A stretch of 64,000 nucleotides of DNA from Ornithodoros turicata (Eukaryota > Arthropoda > Arachnida > Ixodida > Argasidae): contig NC_088203.1 in the NCBI RefSeq assembly GCF_037126465.1, positions 102,424,668-102,488,667 on the forward strand, read 5' to 3'. Made by a program: the position numbers and the translations under genes. The notes under the pieces are model-generated. The model saw only the letters and a program-made list of their open reading frames with translations. It was not told where the DNA came from and did not search any database. Positions 24,401-37,340 of the stretch are shown piece by piece (the stretch's first letter is position 1; each line of letters begins with the position of its first letter).

Positions 24401-27400
24401 TGGCACACTCATAGGGGTGTATTAAAATAAAGTTTGATAACATTGCTAAACATTAGTTCCATGTTAAGACAAATTTTTATTAAACAATAAAAAATCACAC
24501 GAATACACCCGAATTCCTGACGACAGAATATGCCGTAACGGGATTTAACCCGAATACACCCGAATTTTCCAATGAAAAATATCGCCCGATATTTACCCCC
24601 CGAATTTGGCAAAAAATAAAACCCGAAAAAGTCAGGGCCTACTTATAAAGTGAATATAGTGTTTTACATTAACTAAACAATATACCAGTGGCAAATGGCG
24701 TGAACAACATGGTGCTCTGCTAATCATTGTCAGTACAGCTTGGGACAAAAGTTTACACAACACCAGGGTGTCGCATTTCTCCATTGGAGCGACAGACAGC
24801 CTAGCAGCATACAGGAGTGGACAGACATACTGAGAGGTGGATAGGATAGCGAGTCATCAGTTTCTTATTCGATCTCTTCCTCCAAGTAACCAGGAGGCCG
24901 CTCAGATGAAGAAATACGCCAGTGCCGTGTTCCATAAACTTTTGCCCCAAGCTGTACAACATTGTGAAGCCATGAAACCATGTCAGTAGCCCTCTGCTTA
25001 GGGTCAGTAGTTGGGGTGTCCCCAAATTTGTATCCTAAATGGACCACCAGTGATTTTCGGTGAAAACATATCTGTGCCCGAGGAAATAAGATTCCTACCT
25101 ATCAAAAATAAAAAGCCGAGCAAAATGCAGCCGTATCTGTTGTATTGCTGATTTACTGGGTTTGTTGCACGAACCAATAGAGTCCAAGATCTATACTGTA
25201 TCCAGTCTAAGCATACTAGGGATCAAGAACCAGTAAGTGCAAGAACGCAAGCATGTGGTGCTGGTATTGTGTAGAGCGGTTAGGATGATATCTCCCCCGC
25301 CCCCTTTTTTTTTTTAAGGTGAAGACTTTGAACAGTGACTCTACACTCTAATTTCCACAACCGAAACAAGAAACCGGATTTATATAATCACTTTGATGCC
25401 GATACATAAGGCTAAACTTCCCGTTTACACAAATTCCTCACAAAACTGCAGGAGAGTGGTGCCCTACTCGATAGTAGAATATGCTTTCATTCTATTGGCT
25501 ACGAAAAGAGCAACACTGTCTGAATGTTGTCAGGGGGAGACATGCATCTCCCATGCAGGGCATAGGAGAGACGCTTGCATGAACAGCTCCTCACAAAGGC
25601 CAGAGAAAAAAAATTCAAGTCACAAAATCGTAAACTCAAGTTCAAAAGCCAGAAGGCATGCTCGCATATACATCATCAGTAATAAACAATCATTACATGC
25701 CGAAGTTACTCGTGTGTATATATTTCGAAGTTCAAAAAGTGCTACAGTGCTCAATAGACAAAGCATGCTTTCTGAAATAAAATAAGTGCGACTGCTTTTA
25801 TGGAAAACCTTTCAGAAGCCCAGCGTAGAGTTAGCGTTTCTCGGCGACCACAAATTAATCGATGTAAGCGTGACAATATATAGTTAGGGAGTGACTTTTT
25901 CGGGTTAAATGCCTTTTTCTCAGGTTCGGGGGGTAAAAATCGGGCGCTATTTTTAAATCTGTAATTCGGGGAGAAATCTGGCGATAATTGTGCCTTCGGG
26001 TGTTTTTGTTTCTCCTCTTATGTCTATTAAGTCCTCTCCTAATCTCTCTTTTCTGTTTTTTTTTTTTTTGCGGGATCGTGACCTTCCAGCGGTAATCCCC
26101 GAAGGCATAGACAGTGCTGACACACATGGGTGTATTGCTGGGAACGTAAGTGACCCATTCTTACATGTGTTACACGTGGCGACCTTTGTTCGTCTTCAGT
26201 GGAAACGTCACTTGAGGATTTCATAGTGACATAGGAATTCGGGGAGAAATCGGGTTTAACCCGAATTGGTCGGAGGTCAATTCGGGGGGGAATAACCGGG
26301 CGGAATCGGGTTTAACCCGAAAAAGTCACTCCCTATAGTACGTAGTGAGGCATCTTCAGCGCAATCATTGCGAGAAATATCTTGGGTATTTATTAAGGGT
26401 ATTTAAGGAGGTAACTTTTTCCCGTTGCCACGTCATAGGATCCCAACAGCGCTAAAGATGCGTGTTTAGAAAAATCCTCTCACCATTTGCTTCCCCGTCC
26501 AGTCAAACTCCCCGTCGTCAACGTAACCCTTCCGTTCAAACAAGTCGTGGAACATCTTCCTCAGGTACTCGTAGTCGGGAGTCTCGAAGAAGTCTAGCCG
26601 CCGCACGTACCGCAAGTAGGTCGCCATTTCTACGAGCCAACGGGAGAGAACGTGTCGTAAAACACTGTCACGAACGCTAGGGCGGCTTCAACCTATGCAC
26701 TCCTCGTATTTCCGCACTTTCTGCTAAGCACAAATAGAAGATGTTTAGAGCCTGAAGTTTTAGGGTTTAACCCGATTCTTCCCCGAATTTGCACCCCGAA
26801 TTGAAGGTTGCCGCTTTAGGGTCAAAACCCGATATTTACCCGGCAAATTGCCCCGACTGAGAAGTCGGTAGGAATGCACACTTAGCTTGTTTGGCAGCAA
26901 ATGCAGTTACATCACAGTTTGTACCAATCCAGTACGGTCAGTTTGAGTAACTGAGCCCGATTTCTCCCCGAATTTAGCATACTGGAAGTTCTTCCACCCG
27001 AATTCGCGTGAATTTAGAGCGCACGTTTATTTACCCGATTTTTACCCTCCGAATTCAGAAAAAAATATTTCCCGAAAACTTCAGGCTAAAGATGTTGCAT
27101 AACGCAGGCAACACACAAGAATTTTTTAGAAGATTTAATAAGGAGCTAATACACAGTCCAACCTCGATTCACAGGGATCTAAATTTCTTTTGTACCAAAA
27201 CTGATTAAATCTGAAACAGGGTGGCTACCAAATTGTAGCATTCAAATTCCCAGATTTTTTTTTTTCTGGTTTTCCATGACTATTTCAAGAGACAAAAGAG
27301 ACCGTGGTGTCTGCTCCTATGTTTTGATATAGATCGCTCATATACCAGATCATTTATTGAATTCCAACAAACAGGTATGTACAAACCGTAACGTACAAGA

Positions 27401-30400
27401 CGTTAAACATATTGCACAAGACGTAAACATACAAAATGTAAATGGAATATGCAGTGATGGCCACTAACTACTCCTACAGTAGCTACCAACTACTTTGTGA
27501 TGGAGTAGTTTAACTAGTAGTTCAACTACTTTTCAGGGGAGGTAGTTAAAACTACTTCTTTAACTACTGCAATGTATTTTAACTACGTCTCTGACTACTT
27601 AACCTTGTCCATCGACACCAATCCCATTCGATAGTGTTCTTGGACACCTAAATATGAATCACAAGCAGTGATAAAAGTGAAGATTTAGTCCACATGCACA
27701 GCACAATTGCTCTGCACCTCCGTTCTCATCAAACAATCAAACAATCAAGGTAATCAATCATGAATCAAGGAAAAAGTGGGAAGTACAATCGTGCCGTAAA
27801 GCTTGCGGCAAAATCTTAAGTAGTTGGCGAATGCAGTAACCTAACTACTGTAGTTAACTACTCGAAATAGTAGTTTAACTAGTAGTTGCCACCACATTTC
27901 TGCAAGTAGTTCATAACTACTTTTTAACTACAATCAGGTAGTTTAACTATTGGCCATCACTGGAAATATGTATACATGTTTTTCCTCACTGTGCAAGAGA
28001 ACCAATTCTTTTTCCCGGGACATCATGCTGTGCCTCATTCACGACCCTTGTCTTATTAGTGAGGCTGCCCTACATTTCCGCATTTGAGCTTGCCATACTG
28101 GCAAACGGTTACTTGTGGCAATGTTACTGCAGCTTCACTGATAAACAGCACTGGTCAGAGCTTGCGATTTGCTGTGTATTGTCATGGCACTTGTCTGCAA
28201 TTTTCCAGGTTTCAGTTGCTTTCGGGCAACTTCCTCGACAATCGCATGACCATGTTATTGAAAAGATTTATGCCACGAATTGTGAAGAGTCCAGCAACAA
28301 ATGTGTATAGATAAACTCAAGAGGAACACGCCTGTATCTGTTTCGTGTAGAAACTTGGCGAGGTTTACGCGAACCCTGTGAACAAAAATTCCCCATAGAC
28401 TTTCTTAAGAAGCGAGTCCGCCTTAACGTCAGGTGCGTACGGTGCTGCTGGTTCGGAACTCACCTGGGAACCCGTCGCAGAGAACCTCGATGGGGGTGGC
28501 CCTCTTGGTATCTCCTATCTTTTGGTATCGCTCTTTGAGTGTGTCTGCTTTGAGGCCCTGCCATGGGAGGCTGCCTCGCAGGAAGTACATGAACATGTGA
28601 CCTAGGGCTTCAAGGTCGTCTCTCCGACTTTGCTCTAAAGGAATGCAATCGACAAATCAGCCTCATATCCCCGTGCAAACACGAGCTCACTTTCCACTGC
28701 TCAGAGAATACAGCTTGCTAGTCAAATATACCGCATTTTCTCGATTATAAGACATTTTTTTCCCAAAACTCCAGCGTTCCAAACGCGGGGATCGTCTTAT
28801 GTTCGAATGTGCGTGCCACAACGAGCTCAGCGGAGACGCGGAAGCAGGTGACAGGATCGGCCAATAGCGCAGCGCGACTGATATCACGTGTTGCAGTGTC
28901 AGCGCGATGCAAATACGGCACTACGGGCACAATGGGGACGGCATTCATTCTTCATTCACCGTCATGGCGTCGGTCTCCGGCATTCTGATGAAATGTTAAC
29001 ACCTTCAGAAATACAGCAACAATTTAGCGGTGGCAGGCTGTTTCAAGTATCGGAAATAAGTGTTACAGGGTGACTAAAGCAACAAGGAGAGATCCAAGAA
29101 TTGTGCCAGCGATATTTATAGAATTTGCCAGCCACAAATATTTGCAGCGTTTATGGCTTTTTTGGACTTTCTTGCAGACAACTTGGAGGGGTGTTACACC
29201 GTTTTTGGGGGTGTCTTAGCGGGGTGTACGGGATGCTTTAAAAATCCCTGCGACCCAATTTTACGGAGCACAAAACTGAGGCATTTGTTGAAGGTTATCA
29301 AGCAAAAGGTGCGTTGTTGACGATTCGGGGACGATCTCGAAGGTTCTCTGGCAAAGTGCAATGCGTGGGCGCGTATTACGGAGTGTGTGTTTGCCATCTC
29401 AAAATCCACCGCTGCCAAAATACGTCGCCATCTTTCCTCGTAAGACTGCTCGGGAGCTCTCGCAGGAGTTACGACAGATTCCGTCGCACAAGCTTCTCAT
29501 GAATCCGACCCCAGGGCCTTAATAATGGCACAATCCAATCCAATCCAATGGACAAGTTAAACTTGTTTGACACGTCAAAACATGCTTATTGTTAAAAAAA
29601 AAAAAAAAAAAGCCACGTTAAAAACACATACCTTTCCCAAGGTGTGTGTTGATGCTCATGTAACGTGCTGTGCCCGTCAAGCTCTTGTGTTCCCGGTAAG
29701 GGATGTGCTTGTTCGTTTCAGGGTCAATGTACTCTTTGGCCAGGCCAAAGTCAATTATGTGAATTATGTTGTGCTTCTTAGTCGACTGCCGCCCGATGAG
29801 AAAATTTTCTGGCTTTACGTCGCGGTAGATGAGGTGCTTGGTGTGCACGTACTCGATGCGGTGGAGCTGGAAGCAAAACACATTAGGTTCCAAAATGCAG
29901 TCGCGTTCCTAGCCAGGCTGCTCCAGTGATGGCCAGTAGTTAACTACATGTAGTTAAACTACTAGTTAAACTACCTGATTGTAGTTAAAAAGTAGTTAAC
30001 TACTTGGAGAAACGTGGTCTGCAACTACTAGTTAAACTACTATTTCGAGTAGTTAACTACAGTAGTTAGGTTACTGCAGGCGCCAACGACTTCCGACTTT
30101 GCCGCAAGCTTTACGGCCCGATTGTGCTTCCGATTTTTACCTCGAGCTACTTGTTTGATGAGAATGGGGGTGAAGAGCAATTGTGCCGGGCATGTGTACT
30201 AAATCTTCGCCGTTATCACTGCTTGTGATTCATATTTAGGTGTCTAGGAACACTATAGAATGGGATTGGTGTTGATGGACAACGTTAAGTAGTTATAGAT
30301 GTAGTTAAACTACATTGCAGTAGTTAAAGTAGTAGTTTTAACTACCTCCCCTGAAAACTTAACTACTCAATTGCAAAATAGTTAGTAGTTATAGTTAAAC

Positions 30401-33400
30401 TACTGTAGAAGTAGTTCGTGGCCATCACCGGGCTGTTCAACATGAAGTGGAAGCTTTCAGCACGTACCAGCTGAATGGCCGTCATGAGCACTGTTTTGAG
30501 TGAAAACTTGCGATCGCACAGGTCAAACAAGTCTTCTAAACTGGGCCCCATCAGTTCCATGACCAGAGCGTTGTATTTGCCGCAGGGACCAAAGTAGAAC
30601 ACTTTGGGGATGCCTTCTGCAAGTGCAAAAAAGTTGAAAGCCACTTGTAGTCACTTTTCACAGTGAACCTGCATACTTGCCAAGCATCTCTTTTGCAGGT
30701 TGTCGTACGACTCAAAGGTTTCCATTGAGGGAATCCCACTGCCTATAAGCTAATGCAAGCCAGCTATGAAAATGCCCATATCTTTAGGTACAGTTCCACC
30801 GTATCAATGAAAGCATTCCTTGTGAATTTTCAAACTCCCTTTCAAGGTTCTTGTAATGAGGTGAAGGCATTAATCCACCGCACACGTAGAACTAATCATA
30901 GGGTGGAATGGAGACAATGAAGCATTCTTGCTTGCTTGACACGATTGACTTCACTCAAATTACTGTGCGGTGAATGCGACAAATTAAACTGCTTTCATCT
31001 AAGACAGCAATGCAGACATTTGAACTTACAGGCAATACCAAAAACATGCCCCCAGCACTTAGATCCAGGTTGCAAAGGGGACATATAGAGTTGAGAGAAG
31101 AATAAGGCAAGCAAGAATAAGAACATATCATGTTACATAGAGGAGCAGATGACTGAGAATATCTCACCATGATTTCCTAGTAGCTTGTAAAACCTGTATT
31201 CTAGATGTAACTGTGGTGCCTTAGATTTCATTGGTTCCTGAAACACCACAAGCACAAATAATGAATTAAAGACATTATTATTCCAACTCATGGTGTGAAA
31301 GCTCAAACAAGTAATGTCGCACAAGCATTTTTTAAACTCGTGTTTTGCAACACAGCAATAGATGCAAGCAATCGAACTACGTTCCAGTGAATTCTGTCTG
31401 CTTAATAATGTGAATTAGTACAGTCCATTGTGATGAGTCACTTCCCAATCCCAGTACTAACAGAACTGGCCATAAAAGGAGGAGACCAAGCCAAAAGAAT
31501 CAGCAAAAGTCTGCCTCCAATAATCGTTTATCTCCCAGCACTTTATCAAGTATGCTTATCAGTTAAGCCAGGTTTTATGGCACCAAACACAATAAAAGCT
31601 GGGTTTCCCATAAACACTTGGAAACATGTGGCTGCCATTCCACTTCTTACCAAATTTAATTAACAGCAAAGAGTAAAAAGAAACCAACCATGCGTGGAGT
31701 GCTTTTGCAACAACAGTGTTCCAAAATGCTATGTGCAAGTGATAATGCTTCAATGGAAAATAAATCTGCAGGACACAGTACACTTACCAATTTAATAGCA
31801 ACATGTTCATTATTATACAGGTTTTTTCCTGAAACAGAAACAAGCAAGTTGTTTTTAGCCACAGCACAAAGAGAAGGAAAGCAAGCAGAAGACCTAAAGC
31901 ATCAATCTGGGTACACTTCAACAACACCCTTAACAGTGAAACGAGGAGTTCATTTACCACTATAGTTGCTTTACAACAAGTCAACAGTTCTATCATTACT
32001 CATTAATCACTTTATAATCTAATCAACCGTGTCACATGAAAGAAATGAAAGTTTGTGCAAACGGCATGTACGCCCGGTGTCAACACAGCACAGAAGGTAT
32101 ATGGTCAACAACTGATACTGATGTTGAGATTTCAGTTGGGGGTCGCTGCATAAAATAAACAAGAAATCCCTTCATTTATTCATTTATTGTGGTGCTCCAA
32201 GGGCCTTGCAGCATTACAATACATTTAGAAAATATGTATTTGTAGGGGCATCATTTCTTATTAATGTCATCTTATTTTGTTGTCTTATCAATCATTTCAT
32301 CAGTAGACAAGGCATATCCTGTGTCTTCTGTGTGTATGCAAAAACATGTTGAACTCCAAACCCAACTGAATCCAAATTATGCTAAAGATGACTGTAACAT
32401 AGTCTATGCAACAGCAAGATATGGTAACCTAGAAACTCTACACCGGAAAGAATATCACGCGGGTCGCTTGCAGCTTATCACTGTACAACACTGGGCTACA
32501 TATCAATCTTTATAACAAGGACATTGCGCGTGTCATCAGTACCTCAGCATTATCGTTTATTCATTTCAGACACTAATCAGACCAATACAGGAGTGTCATG
32601 TACCGTATTTTCACGCGTATAAGCCGCACCGCAGATAAGCCGCGGGCAATAGGACAAGACTCCTATGTGCGACAAAGGAGACGATAGAGTAATGCCATAA
32701 ACCCTGTGGTCCATACTCCGGGATCGGCATAGTGTACAACAAAGGGTCAGTTCTAGAGTTCTACAAAGATCGGATTGTGCCCTTGTTGGGCGCTTTTCAT
32801 GTATTGATGGGTCAGTGGTCTCCCAGAAGGCATGAATCACTGTCACCACTTTCGTTAAAGCTGCATGGGGGCAATCTACTCGAATTCCAGATCTACTATT
32901 CCAGAGACACTGTCGACCCTTTCGTTAAAATCAGTGTATGGGGGAAATACCTGAAAAAAAAAAAAAAAAAAAAAGTCATCAGATAAGCCGCACCAGTGGA
33001 TAAGCCGCACAGCGCCCATGAGAAAAAAAAATCGCACATAAGCCGCGGCTAATACGCGTGAAATTACGGTACTTCCAGAGCTGCTTCGTTGTTTTTCGAG
33101 CACCCATGCACCGTGTCTTTTGTGCGCGCTTAGAAACCCTTTTTTCGACACTAGCCTCCCCAGTGAAGCTTCCTCCTTTGATATCTTCGTGGGTCTCCAA
33201 ACTTGTCATCCGTTGCAGATGCCAAACGTGCATACAGCCACCTCCCGTTGCACTTTTAAGCACTCCCCTCTGTTTGCCCACTTCCATAGCAACAAACTGT
33301 TACGGGATCAATAAGTCGGCTCCGCTCAAGCGAATGGACAAACTTGCAAGGTTACCGATAAAAAAACAAATAGAGCAGTCAATAAAGCGCCTATGGACTA

Positions 33401-36400
33401 TTGCCACGCATTCCTTTCCCCGCTGTCCCGCGAAAGGGTTGCACAACCCACTGCCACAATGTGTCTCAACCAATTGGAGACAATTTTGTGCATGGCATTC
33501 CACTCAGTTATTGCCCCACAGTGGGGTATTTTGCGAGCCGCAGTCTCCGACAGTTTTATTTGTGCATGTTCAAGATCTTTCTGCCACGCTGGATATCACA
33601 CCATAGTGAAAAAAACACTGTATGCCGTAAAATCTGGACTTTGGTTAAAATGCTACTCTCTTTGACTATAAATAGATAACATTATTCTTTTAAATATTTC
33701 AGAAACATTATTTATACTTCATAAACGATAGAATTCCACGTTCACGTACACCTGTACTTGCAGGTGGCCTAGTTGAATGCCTGCCTTTCTATCACTGTTA
33801 TTTACTTTGTGTTGCAACAGTTAATTTGCCACTTCCGAGCAATTTCAAGTACTGCCTTCTAGAATGTAAGCTATGCCCCGGAAAAAGGGGTAGGCCTAAC
33901 AGAGCTACACAGCGACGCATAGAGTTAGAATAATGCACAGCCGAAGCCACAAGCACATAAATTTTGGTTACGTTTGTTTAAAGCTACAGTAGTTTCCTGC
34001 AGCAGTCCTTTGAATTAACCAACAAATTACAAAAAAATTACTGAGCATGCTACATTTTATACCAAGATTTTACAGCATTGTTAACGCTCTCTTCTAGACA
34101 TTGGAAATCCCCTAGTTGTATGAGGGCCCATAATTTTTGTGAATTAAAAATGTCGAGCAAGAATTTACACTTCAGAACCTATCCTTTATTTTTGCGAATG
34201 CAAACTTTATTTTCACTGTTGTACAGGTTACTAGTAGACATTTTAACAGCTGTGGAGCATAATCACATGGAATGTCACTTTCATAAAAAATGCAGCAATC
34301 TCGGGCTTATCACAGAGTAAGCCAATCGAAAACAAATCTTCGAATCCAAAATTTTGCTGTTTTTCACGACTGCGATACAACAGCAATTAAACGTGCGAAT
34401 GCATACTGAGAACTGGGGTTCACAGTTACAAAAGCCGTACCCGATTAATACTAATTGGCATAAAAGGGCATCACTAAATGCCCTCCCATACAGAGGCTGA
34501 ATGTCACAGGCAGAAATGCAGTCCACGTCTGTTCACAAGATACACATGTACCTGCTCGGATAGGACTGCCACACCCCTCTTTCACTAAATGGCTTCACTG
34601 CAACAGTCTTCCTTGTAGCCGCACTACAGCAATATGGCTTCAGTATTTAGCCACGAAGAAAGATAGAAGTTCTGGTAACATCATAGCTCACTTCTGTGAG
34701 CACTGCTGTACTATTACATTTTCATTTGTAAACAAATCTGAGTGTGGTTGTTTAAGATGAGAAGTTCTACTGCATTACCACCTGCATTAATAGTGAAACT
34801 GCGCATAAAACCCTACAGGTATCAGATTCATTAACTCGCAATTACAATGTGTTCTAGCTGCTTGACCTGGACCTTCAGCAAGGAAACATCTCTGTTAGAG
34901 CGCTTTGGCTGTCACACTTGTAAGGTTCTGAGAAGGTGTGATATTCTATCCAACTCCTTGATAAAGGTTTCCAAAGGGACTTACTCCCAAACAAATATTT
35001 GTGTTGGTGTTAACATACAGTCAAACTCCTTTACAACGAAACTCAAGGGACAGCAAAAAAAATTCGCAGTAAAGGTATTTTCGTTAAAAAGGATGTCCAT
35101 TATTGGACCTATAGGCTCCAGCGGGACCGCAAAAAAATTTGCTGTAGTGGTATTTTCGTTAAAAAGGTGTTCGCTATAAAGGAGTTTGACTGTACTCTAT
35201 ATGTGGCCCGATATTACCTGCGTTCTCAGGGAGACCTCTTTTTACGTTTGAGTTTCATAGTGTCTGCCCCGTAGTGGAATTGTACGTTTGTGTTGAAACT
35301 CCCCAGCAGAATCAAAAATTCCTGCAAGCTGTTATTTCTGCTGAATTCACTCTCCGACAATATCCCATCTTTTCAACATGCCAATGCATTCTGTTCCAGT
35401 CGTTTGAAGTGCTGAAGAAATGTGCATGGTCCTGTTTTCTCTTTCGACTGACGGTATTACAGTAACGGACCCCCTATGTGTCTTGAAACCATACATGCCA
35501 GTCCATGCTATTCATGTGGTAACATAAAGCAGACGAATAACATCCGTTTCACTACATGTCTATCTGGTTTCGCAGAAAAAAAGGGGTCCTACTTGATAAA
35601 TCTGTCATTTGTAATGGTAAAGACAAGCAGCAGACAATTATGTCACCCTTGAAGATAACATATCACGAGACAATTCACTTTAGCCATGTGCACTTTCCTT
35701 TATGTATTTGTCACTCCCGTTGACATTTATGTTGCTGAAACACTTCCTGAGAGATTGCTGGTTGTGCATCCTCATGTATCTCTTTCGCAAACTAGAATGA
35801 CAGGCACAGTAAAGCACATATGTCAAACCTCTTCCTCTAGAAACAAGGAAGAAAGTCGAGGTAGCTTTCCAGGCTGTTGACTAATCTTTTTTGTGCTAAA
35901 AATAGTATGGAACACAACTTGTTTTTTGTTAATCGCAAGTGGTGATACCAAAGGGTGATGTTTCCTCGTTTTGTAGTGTGACGACCGCATATTTCATACT
36001 CGCTGCATGTAAGAAAGTAGTCATTTGCTTCTGTACTACACTTTTACGCATGCTGTTCATCATGGCTTATGTAGTAACCCATTTTTTTTTAATGTCTATA
36101 AATGCCTTATTTTACCAAATTTCATTCACCTTCTTTTCTACACTCAGTTGTTTCTCATCTACATGCTTCTTTGCTTCATTAATATCAATCCAATTCCCCT
36201 ACATTTAGCACATATGAGCACATATGATAGAATGAGTCACGTTCACGTGTGCTGTCGTTTCCATTTTGCCCAACTTTTCCCTCCGCAAGATAGTTCAGGA
36301 GCACTGTTTGTAAAAGTGTGGGCTATTCACCTTGGCACTTTTATGCTCTCTATTTACAAAGGTGTATTAACTGCGACTAAAAAGACTGGCACAAAACAAA

Positions 36401-37340
36401 TGCCATCTTCACTTTCGTACAACTCCCGCGGCCTTTGCGCTCGCCAGGTGGGAGAAACGATATAGGTCGCATAGAAACATATCAAGCGATACCATCATCT
36501 TCGCGCTGCCTCTCTACTGCATAAATTACTACCTCCCGCACAGGTTAATACGTGAACGAGATAAGTTTTAAAACTACCGTGGCCTTGAACAAAAACGATT
36601 CCAAAGAGGTTTTACGTACAGCAAGTTGGATTATCAAACATCGATCATAGTCAAACCGGCGACACTTTACTTAAGGCAGACGAGGGTGCCTGGGATGTCT
36701 TGTTTTGTAAACACTGTCATTAGTCATACAGCATGATCGCAAACTCTAAACTTGTTACTCCTGCGCGTTCTTCGGGTGTGTGTGTGTGTGTGTGTGAATC
36801 ACTCTGATGACTATGACGGCCCATCAAAAACAATAAAATGGCTCCTATGGCACGAACCTGCCGAAACATGATTCCTGACTGGATATATGAGGAATACGTT
36901 TAACCTTGGAGGAATAAAGCCCCGCGCGTGATACGGTTGCCCAATGATGGCTGATGGCTCGGTAATAGGATTACAACTTCCAGGAAACTGTGTACAACAA
37001 GCAAAATAAGTTGCAGCGACTGCAAGAACGAAACTTAGGTCGATGGTCTGCATTGTCTTCCGGTGTGCGATGTGCCCGTCCCGGCACGCGCGGCAATAAA
37101 CACGCATTTCAGAGCTGCACATATGAGTAATAAACGAATTTGCTCACCTAATCGGAGCTCTCCAAAGTTTCCACAGCCGATCTTCTTGCCAACTTTGAAG
37201 TTAGGTCCCACCATGAGAACACCAGAATTACTGGAGCCAGTCGGCCTCGTCTGGGAATGCATAGCTCTTGCTCCAGTCTTGCTAACTCGTCGGTATGCTT
37301 CGTCTCGAGTTTCTTTTTCTTTGGATTCACGTTTCTGCAT
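15490..37340 (-). CDS. CSNK1G: Casein kinase 1 gamma (gilgamesh orthologue)
   Basis: This is a membrane-anchored Ser/Thr kinase that phosphorylates the Wnt co-receptor LRP6 and other targets. Nine coding exons are 37340-37148, 31828-31788, 31237-31168, 30616-30468, 29866-29632, 28634-28464, 26629-26484, 17009-16795 and 15538-15490. All phases agree, giving 422 residues. The glycine loop is GCGNFG (55-60), the ATP lysine is Lys77 in VAIKL, the catalytic loop is YRDVKPEN (Asp167) and DFG is 190-192. [10 protein letters not shown] and [20 protein letters not shown] are CK1 gamma signatures. The tail [19 protein letters not shown] and [10 protein letters not shown] carries the palmitoylated triple cysteine (408-410) and a polybasic stretch. 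The start is the first ATG giving a full frame; upstream frame is open for 13 codons without ATG. Introns carry many MITEs. Confidence 0.96.
15589..15947 (+). mobile_element. hAT-like MITE, GGTTTAACCCG family
   Basis: The element runs from TAGGGCCTGACTTTTTAGGG to AGTCGGGCCCTA. It has a perfect eight-base target duplication CACATTCA (15581-15588 and 15948-15955). The interior iterates GGGTTTAACCCGAAT and CCCGATATTTACCCCC. It lies in the last CSNK1G intron, 43 bp from the final exon's acceptor. Confidence 0.9.
16445..16546. repeat. Strong 37-bp hairpin in last CSNK1G intron
   Basis: Arms 16445-16481 and 16510-16546 are reverse complements at 36 of 37 positions around a 28-base loop. The size is like a pre-miRNA stem, but no conserved mature miRNA was recognised. 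It may equally be a small foldback transposon. Confidence 0.75.
18990..19775. mobile_element. TTAA-flanked MITE (Kolobok-like)
   Basis: The ends AGGGACCATGAA and TTCATGGTCCCT are inverted repeats flanked by TTAA on both sides (18986-18989 and 19776-19779). TTAA duplications with an RRGG start suggest the Kolobok superfamily; the assignment is tentative. No transposase was seen. Confidence 0.65.
19813..20202. mobile_element. MITE with CCTACTAG terminal inverted repeats
   Basis: The left end CCTACTAGGTTATAACGACC matches the reverse complement of the right end (CCTACTAGATTATAACGACC) over 20 bases with one change. No family was assigned. Confidence 0.65.
22139..22711. mobile_element. MITE with TACCGTATTTACTCG ends
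   Basis: Terminal inverted repeats are TACCGTATTTACTCGCATAA and its near-complement, both followed inward by TTTGCGCA-type sequence. Related TACCGTATTTTC and TACCGCATTTTC ends occur at 32601 and 28731. Confidence 0.7.
24290..24641 (+). mobile_element. hAT-like MITE, GGTTTAACCCG family
   Basis: This copy is nearly identical in layout to the one at 15589. It starts TAGGGCCTGACTTTTTAGGG and ends AAAGTCAGGGCCTA, with a perfect duplication CTTATAAA (24282-24289 and 24642-24649). Confidence 0.9.
25884..26335. mobile_element. hAT-like MITE, GGTTTAACCCG family, divergent
   Basis: Ends TAGGGAGTGACTTTTTCGGG and its near-complement are followed by GGGTTTAACCC words on both sides. The centre is unique sequence (about 26000-26225). 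A clear target duplication was not seen. Confidence 0.7.
26746..27088 (+). mobile_element. hAT-like MITE, GGTTTAACCCG family
   Basis: The element runs from TAGAGCCTGAAGTTTTAGGG to AACTTCAGGCTA, with a perfect duplication AAGATGTT (26738-26745 and 27089-27096). It lies in the intron between CSNK1G exons 6 and 7. Confidence 0.9.
27452..27962 (+). mobile_element. hAT-like MITE, TAACTACT family, copy 2
   Basis: CAGTGATGGCCA at the left and TGGCCATCACTG at the right are flanked by GGAATATG and GAAATATG (7 of 8). It has the same internal order as copy 1, including the GTGCCGTAAAGCTTGCGGCA block in the centre. Confidence 0.88.
28730..28830. repeat. Fragment of the TACCGTATTT family
   Basis: TACCGCATTTTCTCGATTAT followed by AAGAC resembles the ends of the elements at 22139 and 32601. 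No matching right end was found, so this is a truncated copy. Confidence 0.45.
29924..30430 (-). mobile_element. hAT-like MITE, TAACTACT family, copy 3
   Basis: This reverse-orientation copy is flanked by GGCTGCTC (29916-29923) and GGCTGTTC (30431-30438), 7 of 8 matching. It fills 507 of the 601 bp of the intron between CSNK1G exons 4 and 5. Confidence 0.88.
32601..33071. mobile_element. MITE with TACCGTATTTTCACGCG ends
   Basis: The left end TACCGTATTTTCACGCGTAT and right end ATACGCGTGAAATTACGGTA are inverted repeats. ATAAGCCGCACC words repeat inside both ends, again in mirrored orientation. Confidence 0.7.
35018..35192. mobile_element. pogo/Tigger-like MITE
   Basis: Inverted ends CAGTCAAACTCCTTTACAAC and the near-complement TATAAAGGAGTTTGACTG are flanked by TA on both sides, as in Tc1/mariner-pogo elements. 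Two similar inner segments (CGTTAAAAAGG) repeat within its 175 bp. Confidence 0.7.

Larger units (their letters stand above)
17010..26483. other. CSNK1G intron 7 (9.5 kb), repeat-rich
   Basis: No exon with recognisable homology was seen in either strand. It holds at least five MITEs (18990-19775, 19813-20202, 22139-22711, 24290-24641 and 25884-26335) and poly(T)/poly(A) runs. The rest is unassigned. Confidence 0.6.
31829..37147. other. CSNK1G intron 1 (5.3 kb)
   Basis: No gene was recognised inside. It contains the TACCGTATTTTC MITE (32601-33071), a pogo-like MITE (35018-35192) and a GT microsatellite at about 36774-36797. The remaining sequence is AT-rich and unassigned. Confidence 0.55.

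Noticed and set aside
35939..36465. Hydrophobic plus-strand open frames that could suggest a membrane protein
   Set aside because: They are AT-rich random frames in CSNK1G intron 1, with no recognised family and no splice support.
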